Notes under the pieces: generated by a model
What the model was told of the DNA's origin: nothing
The model's input: the letters and a program-made list of their open reading frames with translations, nothing else
The model's database searches: none
NCBI GenBank assembly: GCA_016184235.1
Contig: JACPDC010000174.1
Span: 1 to 5,086, forward strand
Direction of reading: 5' to 3'
Origin: Deltaproteobacteria bacterium
GTDB taxonomy: Bacteria > Desulfobacterota > Binatia > UBA9968
DNA: 5,086 nt
Program-made: the position numbers and the translations under genes
Part shown: positions 1 through 5,086 of the stretch, in pieces
Position numbering within the stretch: position 1 is the stretch's first letter
Layout: every line of letters begins with the position of its first letter

Positions 1-1112
1 GTCCTTGTCAATCGGCTTGGGCGGCTCGATCTTGTTCCTCACCCCGTCCAGTCCCGCCATCAGCATGGCCGGAAAGGCAAAGTAGGGATTGCAACTCGGG
101 TCCGGCGTCCTAAACTCAAGCCGCTTCGCCTTCTCGCTGGTCGAATACATCGGGATCCTCACGCAGGCGCTCCTGTTCCTGGCCGAATAGACCAGGTTGA
201 TCGGCGCCTCATAGCCAGGCACCAAGCGCCGATACGAGTTGGTGGTCGGCGCTATGAAGGCGCACAGCGCATGGGCGTGCTTGAGCAGTCCCCCTATGTA
301 GTGCCGCGCCGCCTCGCTGATCAGCCCGTAGCCCTTCTTGTCGTAAAACAGGTTCTTGCCACCTTTCCACAAACTCTGATGGGTGTGCATCCCCGAGCCG
401 TTGTCCTGAAATAGAGGCTTGGGCATCACGGTGACCACCTTGCCACGCTGGCGCGCGGTGTTCTTCACCACATACTTATACAACAGCACCTGATCGGCCA
501 TCCTGGTAAGCGTCGTAAAGCGCATGTCGATCTCGGTCTGGCCGGCGGTGCCCACCTCGTGGTGGTGTACTTCGATCTTGATGCCGCACTTCTCCAGGTT
601 CTTGACCATCTCGGAGCGCAGATCCTGGTACTGGTCCATCGGCGGGACCGGAAAGTAGCCTTCCTTGTAGCGGATCTTGTAGCCCAGGTTGGGCCCCTCT
701 TTGCCGGAGTTCCAAAAGCCCTCTTCTGAGTCTATGTGATAGAATCCCTCGTTGGTGCCCTGCCCAAACCGGATGCTGTCGAAGATAAAGAACTCGATCT
801 CCGGTCCCCAGTAGCTCACATCGGCGATCCCGGTCGACTTTAAGTACTTCTCGGCCTTCTGCGCCACATAGCGCGGATCGCGACTGTAGGACTCCCGCGT
901 CACGGCGTCGATCACGTTGCAGATCAGACTCAGTGTCGGGTGCTCGGTAAACGGATCCATCATGGCGCTCTCCGGATCGGGTATTAAAAGCATGTCGGAT
1001 TCGTTGATCGCCTGAAAGCCCCGTATGCTGGAGCCGTCAAAGCCGATCCCCTCCTCAAACAGCTCCGCCGTAAGCTCGGCCTGGCAAACTCCAATACCTC
1101 CTTCGCGGTCAT
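1..1112 (-). pseudogene. glnA: Glutamine synthetase type I (GSI), frameshifted near the N terminus and cut by the left edge
   Basis: Glutamine synthetase joins ammonium to glutamate using ATP in the cytoplasm, as a dodecamer. The body frame (1080 to 1) is open for 360 codons and unmistakably GlnA: FDGSS, GPEIEFF, HHHEVGTAGQTE, MPKPLFQDNGSGMHTHQS, NRSACVRIP and LEFRTPDP all occur in order. By alignment from memory with the enterobacterial enzyme, the metal ligands are all present (fragment E94, E96, E175, E183, H232, E322), as is R324. The adenylylation tyrosine would lie just past the left edge. The natural start is ATG at 1112, with GGGAGG 9-10 nt upstream, reading MTAKEVLEFA. After that codon only two bases (AG, 1082-1081) precede GCC GAG CTT, where about 78 nt are expected. 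The ATG frame therefore runs out at a TAA (986-984) after 42 residues. The body frame has no start codon before an internal Met at residue 30. It follows amt by 94 nt and is probably cotranscribed. A true mutation and an assembly error are both possible. Confidence 0.9.
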
Positions 1113-1184
1113 ACGATCTTTCCTCCCTTTTCCTGATGAATTAATTTCCCAACGAAGAATTTTGTTATCACATTCTCTATTGCA

Positions 1185-1194
1185 GGGCTAGCCC
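1185..1194. repeat. 10-bp perfect palindrome GGGCTAGCCC in the amt-glnA gap
   Basis: This self-complementary decamer sits 13 nt downstream of the amt stop codon, inside the otherwise A/T-rich 94-base gap. As RNA it could form at most a 3-bp stem with a CTAG loop, and no U-run follows, so it does not look like an intrinsic terminator. It could be an operator or simply chance. I see no sigma-54 element or convincing -35/-10 pair in this gap, which favours glnA being read through from the amt promoter. Confidence 0.35.
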
Positions 1195-1206
1195 CTAATG
1201 GTTTAA

Positions 1207-2607
1207 TTATAAGGAATAGCCCTTCTCATTATGCTGGCTCAAGTCGAGCCCCATGCGCTCCTCTTCTTCCGACACCCTAAGCCCCATCAAAGCCTTAAGA
1301 ATAGAGAGGATGATCAAGGTGCCGACAAAGGCGAGTATCCAGGTCGCCACTACAGCGACCAGTTGCACCCACAGTTGCCCCGGGTTGCCGAAGAAAAGAC
1401 CGTTGTTACCGGCGGCATTGATGGCCTTGGAGGCAAAAAGTCCGGTCGCCAGTGCCCCCCAGGTCCCGCCCACGCCATGGACGCCCACCACATCGAGGGA
1501 GTCATCATAACCCAACTTGGTCTTCAGGTTACAAGCAATGGAGCAGAAGACCCCTCCCCCAACACCGATAAGAATGGCAGACATCGGCCCGACAAAACCC
1601 GATGCCGGAGTGATCGCCACGAGACCGGCCACCGCGCCGCTGGCAGCTCCAAGGACCGTGGGCTTACCCCTGAACAGCCAGTCCATCGCCATCCAGGCCA
1701 GGACGGCAGCGGCAGTCGCCGTATTCGTCACCACGAACGCACTGGTAGCCAGGCCATCGGCGGCCAGGGCGCTCCCGGCATTGAAACCGAACCAACCTAC
1801 CCACAGCATGGCAGCCCCTATGACGCTGAAGGGAAGGTTGTGCGGCGGCATCGCTTCCTGTCCATAGCCAACCCGCTTGCCGAACATAAGGGCAGCGGCC
1901 AGGGCTGAAACGCCGGAGCTGATGTGCACGACCGTGCCGCCGGCGAAGTCCAACGCCCCCATTTCTCTCATCCATCCCTTGACCCCCCATACCCAATGGG
2001 CGAGCGGGTCGTAAATAAAAGTGGCCCACAACAGGATGAAAATTATAAAGGTGCTGAATTTTGCCCGTTCGGCAAACGCGCCGGTGATCAGCGCGGGGGT
2101 GATAATCGCGAACATGGCCTGGTAGATCATAAAGGTCTGGTGCGGGATGGTAGCGGCGTAGTCCGGGTTAGGATCCAGTCCAACGCCGTTCAATCCAAGC
2201 CAGGCCAGGCTGCCGACGATTCCCCCTTTGTCGGGTCCAAAGGCGAGGCTGTAGCCCCAGAGCACCCACTGTATGCTGATAAGCGCAACGATAATGAAAC
2301 TATGCATGATAGTGCCCAGAGCATTTTTGCCTCGCACCAGGCCGCCGTAGAAGAGGAACAGGCCGGGGATGGTCATCATCAGGACCAACGCAGACGACGT
2401 AAGCATCCAGGCGTTGTCGCCTTTATCGATCTTAGGTGCGGCGGCTGGAGCAGGAGTCTGCGGCGCGGGAGCGGCCGTTGCTCCCGGCGCCGGTACCGCC
2501 GCAGGAGGCTGCGGAGCCTCTTCGGCAACAGCCGGGACCGCACTCGCTAAAGCGACAACAACACCGAGGAGAAAAAAGAGGGCCTGAATTTTTCTATTTC
2601 TTGCCAC
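1207..2607 (-). CDS. amt: Ammonium transporter, Amt/MEP/Rh family, with signal peptide
   Basis: This inner-membrane trimeric channel takes up ammonium when nitrogen is scarce. From the GTG start it is 466 residues. Residues 1-28 form a Sec signal peptide (RNRK, then FFLLGVVVALASA) with a likely cleavage at AVA|EE. Residues 29-58 are a Pro/Ala-rich linker, and the hydrophobic core from about 65 to 442 fits the usual 11 helices. Compared from memory with E. coli AmtB, the key residues are conserved: gate F166 (F107) and F275 (F215), ammonium-site W207 (W148), S279 (S219) and D220 (D160), and the pore twin histidines H228 and H377 (H168, H318). The tail keeps the GLD..H.E..Y pattern that contacts P-II proteins, here GLDLSQHNEKGY. 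GTG at 2607 is chosen over the ATG at 2655 because GGAGG lies 7 nt before it and the signal peptide starts there. The ATG would also fall only about 12 nt after the predicted transcription start. No P-II gene is adjacent on either side. Confidence 0.96.
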   Translation of the reverse strand: MARNRKIQALFFLLGVVVALASAVPAVAEEAPQPPAAVPAPGATAAPAPQTPAPAAAPKIDKGDNAWMLTSSALVLMMTIPGLFLFYGGLVRGKNALGTIMHSFIIVALISIQWVLWGYSLAFGPDKGGIVGSLAWLGLNGVGLDPNPDYAATIPHQTFMIYQAMFAIITPALITGAFAERAKFSTFIIFILLWATFIYDPLAHWVWGVKGWMREMGALDFAGGTVVHISSGVSALAAALMFGKRVGYGQEAMPPHNLPFSVIGAAMLWVGWFGFNAGSALAADGLATSAFVVTNTATAAAVLAWMAMDWLFRGKPTVLGAASGAVAGLVAITPASGFVGPMSAILIGVGGGVFCSIACNLKTKLGYDDSLDVVGVHGVGGTWGALATGLFASKAINAAGNNGLFFGNPGQLWVQLVAVVATWILAFVGTLIILSILKALMGLRVSEEEERMGLDLSQHNEKGYSL

Positions 2608-2614
2608 GTTAAAT

Positions 2615-2619
2615 CCTCC
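2615..2619 (-). promoter_or_regulatory. Shine-Dalgarno site that sets the amt GTG start
   Basis: GGAGG (within AAGGGAGGA) lies 7 nt upstream of GTG 2607-2605. The same AAGGGAGGA core precedes the glnA ATG. The upstream in-frame ATG at 2655 has no comparable site, and its extra 16 residues (MSLFRFCYF...) do not improve the signal peptide, so this site decides the start. Confidence 0.85.
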
Positions 2620-2677
2620 CTTCCACAAGAAGTAACAGAACCGGAAAAGCGACATGAAAGACCGGATCTAATAGGCG

Positions 2678-2693
2678 AGCAACTCGTGTGCCA
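2678..2693 (-). promoter_or_regulatory. Sigma-54 (RpoN) -24/-12 promoter for amt
   Basis: The minus strand reads TGGCACACGAGTTGCT. This matches the known sigma-54 consensus TGGCAC-N5-TTGCW at every specified base, with the obligatory 10-nt spacing between GG (-24) and GC (-12). With the C of GC (2679) at -12, transcription would start near 2667, giving a leader of about 60 nt before the GTG at 2607. Sigma-54 control of amt under nitrogen limitation is well established in many bacteria. The element faces amt and lies in the only sizeable gap of the window. It implies strict dependence on an ATP-driven enhancer-binding activator such as NtrC. Confidence 0.88.
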
Positions 2694-2737
2694 ATTAAGC
2701 GAGAGTAATTTCTGCTGGAAAAACAGGATGTTTGAAA

Positions 2738-2756
2738 TTCTTCTCTCCCCTCTCCC
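2738..2756. repeat. 19-nt purine/pyrimidine tract containing a 12-bp mirror repeat
   Basis: The plus strand is uninterrupted pyrimidine from 2738 to 2756. Inside it, CTCTCCCCTCTC (2743-2754) reads the same in both directions, which makes it a mirror rather than an inverted repeat. It lies between the activator-like palindrome and the sigma-54 element, where DNA bends or loops in such promoters. Whether it has a structural role is inference; short tracts of this kind also arise by chance. Confidence 0.4.
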
Positions 2757-2766
2757 GCAAACGCGA

Positions 2767-2783
2767 TGCCTATCCATTAGGCA
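2767..2783. promoter_or_regulatory. Putative NtrC-type enhancer site upstream of the sigma-54 promoter
   Basis: The plus strand reads TGCCTATCCATTAGGCA, a perfect inverted repeat with 6-bp arms and a 5-bp spacer. NtrC sites (TGCACC-N5-GGTGCA) have exactly this 6-5-6 layout and the same TGC...GCA ends, but the inner three bases of each arm differ here. Its centre is about 108 bp upstream of the predicted amt transcription start, within the usual range for NtrC-class enhancers. It sits 13 nt past the stop of the upstream gene. It has no U-run and only modest GC content, so it is a poor terminator candidate. The role rests on geometry and position only. Confidence 0.6.
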
Positions 2784-2795
2784 ACTGCCGAGGAT

Positions 2796-3914
2796 TTAGG
2801 CACGGAAACAGGCGAGTTTTCTCACTTCTTCGCCATCGACCTTAATCCCCAGGCCGGGTCCCTCTGGCAAAATCGCCCGGCCCCTCTGAACTTCAATAGG
2901 ACCAAAGAGGCGCTGCTCGCCGAGGCGCAAGAAGCCCGTCATCTCGCCGCCGGGCTGGCCATTTCTTATGGCGGCGCACAGGTGCATCTCAGCAGCCGAC
3001 AGTATCGGCGTGCAGGCGCTCCCCTGCCCGACCACGACAGGAAGCCCTCGGGCTCCAACCACCGACGCTACTTGCAATCCTTGTTGGAAACCTCCAACAT
3101 GTGTGAGCTTGATTTTTAACAGATCCGCCCCATTTTCTTCGAGCAGCGACACGGCTTCTGCGGGCGAACTGACGCTTTCCTGGGCGGCAATAGGAACGCT
3201 CACGGTTCTTCTCAGCTCGGCCAGCCCCTTAACATCGCCTCGCGCGAGAGGCTGCTCCGCATCCGTGATGTGAAACTGTTTTAGTTCGTTCAGCAGCTCT
3301 CGAGCCGCGACAAAAGTGTAGCCGGCGTTGCCGTCGACGCGGATCGCCGCCTCTTCGCCTACCGCTTCCCGGACGGCGCGGACCCTTGCCAGATCTCTAT
3401 CGCGATCCCCGCTGCCGATCTTGATCTTGAAGATGTGAAAGCCTTCTTGCTTAAGCCGCCGGGCGTGGACGCCGGCGGCCTCCGGCTCCAGCTCCAGTCC
3501 GAGGCCACCCACGAGATCGATCTCTCGGCGATACGGCCCACCGAAGAAACGATAGGCCGGCACGCCGAAGTGTTTGCCCAGGGCGTCGAAAATAGCGGTC
3601 TCGACCGCCGCCTTGGTCAGGGGGTGACCCAAGCGAACATGGTGCAGTCTTTGGAGCACGCTGCCGGTGTCGGCCAGATCCATTCCGACCAGCGCCGGGG
3701 CGAAGTATCTCCGCACCATGATTTCCATGGTCTCCAGGGTCTCATAGGTATTGCCCGGCCGGCCCTGGGTCGCCTCGCCCCAGCCCTCGACGTCGTTCTC
3801 CGCCTCAAGCCGCACGATCAGAGTGCGGCAATCTTCGAGAAATCCGGCGGCCCCGCCGTAGATTTCCTTGATCGGCAGGATCAGAGGATAGGGCTCGATA
3901 CGGGAAATTTTCAT
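2796..3914 (-). CDS. Mandelate racemase/muconate lactonizing enzyme family protein (enolase superfamily), substrate unknown
   Basis: Enolase-superfamily enzymes remove a proton alpha to a carboxylate, with Mg2+ holding the enolate; outcomes include racemisation, epimerisation, cycloisomerisation or dehydration. The 372-residue length is typical. Residues 1 to about 125 form the capping domain, including the 20s-loop region (EIYGGAAGF), and the TIM-barrel domain follows. Visible active-site elements are the KxK pair K163/K165 (IFKIKIG), metal ligand D194 (VDGNAGY), second ligand E220 (DAEQPLARGD), third ligand E246 (AAQESVSS) and the opposite-face lysine K269 (LLKIKLTHVGG). Lysines on both barrel faces place it in the MLE-like subgroup rather than mandelate racemase proper. 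The eighth-strand segment is GQGSACTP, unlike the MESxIG-type motif of many MLE and dipeptide epimerases, so I do not assign a substrate. Its ATG overlaps the upstream stop as ATGA with only a weak GGTGG in front, implying translational coupling with the MmgE/PrpD gene. It is likely cytoplasmic. Confidence 0.92.
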   Translation of the reverse strand: MKISRIEPYPLILPIKEIYGGAAGFLEDCRTLIVRLEAENDVEGWGEATQGRPGNTYETLETMEIMVRRYFAPALVGMDLADTGSVLQRLHHVRLGHPLTKAAVETAIFDALGKHFGVPAYRFFGGPYRREIDLVGGLGLELEPEAAGVHARRLKQEGFHIFKIKIGSGDRDRDLARVRAVREAVGEEAAIRVDGNAGYTFVAARELLNELKQFHITDAEQPLARGDVKGLAELRRTVSVPIAAQESVSSPAEAVSLLEENGADLLKIKLTHVGGFQQGLQVASVVGARGLPVVVGQGSACTPILSAAEMHLCAAIRNGQPGGEMTGFLRLGEQRLFGPIEVQRGRAILPEGPGLGIKVDGEEVRKLACFRA

Positions 3915-5086
3915 GCGCCACCGCGCAAGAGGGAGGTGAGGCTGGAAGCCCTGTCGAGCCTTTCCAGGCGATCGACCGCCTCAAACAAGCGCGCGCGGCC
4001 GCGCGCCGAGATGAGCCCGCGGGTTAATCTTGCCACCTTGTCTTCCAGCTCAGCCGGGCTCAAAGGATTTTTCGGCGTGCCCTTGAAGTGAATCACCAGG
4101 GCGCTCAGACGACTGCCGTCTTTGAGCCGCACGGTAACCCTGGCGGCCCGGTCCCACCCCTTCTTTTCAATCTCGGGATCTACCTGGAGCCGGACTAAAC
4201 GGGATAAGGAGATCATCTTCCTGTCGCGAATTTTCCTTTCGTCAAAGGCTTTGGGCTCTCTGGGATCGTCGCACAGGGCGAGGGCGACACAGAACGGGAT
4301 GCTGTACTGCGCCATCATCAGATCTTTCGGCTGGTAAATCGCATGATGGGTAACGAGCTTTTCGATACCGGCAACGACGATCTGCTCGATATCCGTTGGA
4401 GCGAATCTGTGTTCTCGCTTGAGTTTTTGCAGCGCTTCTATCGGCGCGTGGGCATTGATATGGCAGGCGAAGCGCTTGATACAGGTATTCATGGTTTCGA
4501 AATTGCGCCCGAGGCGATCCGTGAGCGCATCAAACAACGGAGCGTCGGAGAATGCCTTTAAGAAACCGAATTTTCCTTCGAGCACACTCTCCGGCCCGGC
4601 AAAGCCTCTTTGCGCCAGCAGCGCGGCGGTCACGCCGCCCTCCGCGGCCTTGCCCAAGTGCAGCCGTTTAACCATCGCCCCCTCCTGGCAGCGGGAAAAC
4701 TCCAGCAGACCGCCGGAATAGGAGCCGGCGATGCCGCCGAAGGTCCCGGTCAGCCCAGGAGCGTGAAAACCCCTTTTTTCCAGCGAGTTCCCGGCAGCGA
4801 CGCCGATGCGGGACATGACCTCACAGCCCGCCACGAAGGCGGTGAGCAACGCCTTGCCATCGGCTCTTTTTTCCTCCGCAATCGCCAGGGCAGGGAGAAA
4901 AGCGGTCGCCCCCGGATGGACGCCGGCGCCGGGCTGGCGCACGTTGTCCAACTCAAAGGCGTGGGCCATCGTCCCGTTGGCCAAAGCCGCCTGCGGCGCT
5001 TGAACCTTCCATCTTCTGCCCAAGACGGTAGCCTTGCCCGGCCGACTCAAGCTGTGGACGAAACCGGCTACGGCCTGGCTCCACGG
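3911..5086 (-). CDS. MmgE/PrpD family protein, 5' end outside the window
   Basis: This family includes 2-methylcitrate dehydratase (PrpD) and cis-aconitate decarboxylase, which act on small di- and tricarboxylates without iron-sulfur clusters. The 391 visible residues begin PWSQAVAGF. The frame is still open at the edge, so the TTG at 5050 is not the start. Full-length relatives have about 450-470 residues, so roughly 50-70 are missing. Family features run in order: ATVLGR near 20, ALANGTMAHAFELDN (35-48), HPGA (57-60), the FGGIAGSYSGGLLEF segment (116-130), KRLHLGKAAEGG (140-151), KRFACHINAHAPIEAL (204-219) and AQYSIPF (259-265). The usual DFDDT after the conserved His is ELDNV here (45-49), which suggests a substrate other than methylcitrate. 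No prpB or prpC is nearby. Instead it is coupled by a 4-base stop/start overlap to an enolase-superfamily gene, so the two probably act in one catabolic pathway. The exact reaction is unknown. Confidence 0.9.
   Translation of the reverse strand, partial: PWSQAVAGFVHSLSRPGKATVLGRRWKVQAPQAALANGTMAHAFELDNVRQPGAGVHPGATAFLPALAIAEEKRADGKALLTAFVAGCEVMSRIGVAAGNSLEKRGFHAPGLTGTFGGIAGSYSGGLLEFSRCQEGAMVKRLHLGKAAEGGVTAALLAQRGFAGPESVLEGKFGFLKAFSDAPLFDALTDRLGRNFETMNTCIKRFACHINAHAPIEALQKLKREHRFAPTDIEQIVVAGIEKLVTHHAIYQPKDLMMAQYSIPFCVALALCDDPREPKAFDERKIRDRKMISLSRLVRLQVDPEIEKKGWDRAARVTVRLKDGSRLSALVIHFKGTPKNPLSPAELEDKVARLTRGLISARGRARLFEAVDRLERLDRASSLTSLLRGGA

Noticed and set aside
476..715. 79-residue open frame on the minus strand
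   Set aside because: It is an out-of-frame shadow inside the clearly coding glnA body; its Arg/Pro/Gly-rich translation resembles no family.
1113..1206. Terminator or separate sigma-70 promoter between amt and glnA
   Set aside because: The GGGCTAGCCC palindrome forms too short a stem and has no U-run. TGTGATAAC resembles an extended -10, but no acceptable -35 stands 17 nt upstream.
1231..2550. Long plus-strand open frames opposite amt (about 225 and 208 residues)
   Set aside because: They are antisense shadows of a strongly conserved transporter gene in GC-rich DNA. Their translations are low-complexity and charged, with no recognisable domain.
2694..2742. IHF binding site between the enhancer-like palindrome and the sigma-54 promoter
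   Set aside because: The A/T-rich stretch has no match to the WATCAA-N4-TTR consensus on either strand that I could find by eye.
2608..2777. Coding potential upstream of amt (76-residue minus-strand frame, and the ATG start at 2655)
   Set aside because: The small frame covers the promoter elements and overlaps amt out of frame. The ATG at 2655 lacks a ribosome site and lies almost at the predicted transcription start, so GTG 2607 is preferred.
3435..4091. 218-residue plus-strand open frame spanning the two catabolic genes
   Set aside because: It lies opposite two well-supported genes and crosses their junction; the protein has no recognisable features.
5048..5050. TTG as the start of the MmgE/PrpD gene
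   Set aside because: The frame stays open to the window edge and the upstream residues (PWSQAVAGFVHS) fit the family, so the gene is simply truncated by the window.

Overview
The window looks like chromosomal DNA from a GC-rich, free-living Gram-negative bacterium. The glutamine synthetase is GSI-type, the ammonium transporter carries a Sec signal peptide, and a near-perfect sigma-54 promoter sits in front of the transporter. Two carbon-metabolism genes typical of soil and sediment heterotrophs lie next door. I cannot place it below phylum level from sequence alone; proteobacteria, Desulfobacterota or related environmental phyla would all fit. Every gene is on the minus strand, so transcription runs from right to left.

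Layout in transcription order: (1) A MmgE/PrpD-family gene cut by the right edge (5086 to 3911). (2) A mandelate racemase/muconate lactonizing (enolase superfamily) gene (3914 to 2796). Its ATG overlaps the previous TGA by 4 bases, so the two form one translationally coupled unit. (3) A 188-base regulatory gap with a 17-bp palindrome of NtrC-site geometry, a purine/pyrimidine mirror repeat, and a sigma-54 -24/-12 element. (4) An ammonium transporter gene, amt (GTG at 2607 to 1207). (5) A 94-base gap, then glnA (1112 leftwards, cut by the left edge).

The right half is a small catabolic unit of unknown substrate: a probable dehydratase/decarboxylase/isomerase fold plus a metal-dependent enolizing enzyme. 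The left half is a classic nitrogen-scavenging unit: ammonium uptake followed by assimilation into glutamine, apparently induced under nitrogen limitation through sigma-54 and an NtrC-type activator. No P-II gene (glnB/glnK) lies between amt and glnA, although that is a common place for one.

The main anomaly is in glnA. It begins with a good ribosome binding site and a normal start (MTAKEVLEFA), then jumps directly to the segment AELTAELFEEG in another frame. About 76 nt that should encode roughly 26 residues are missing. All visible catalytic residues downstream are intact, so this is either a very recent lesion or an assembly error. I found no RNA genes, CRISPR arrays, mobile elements or convincing terminators, and no evidence for a wholly new system. 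The most informative points are the glnA lesion, the regulatory gap, and the uncharacterised MmgE/PrpD plus MR/MLE pair.
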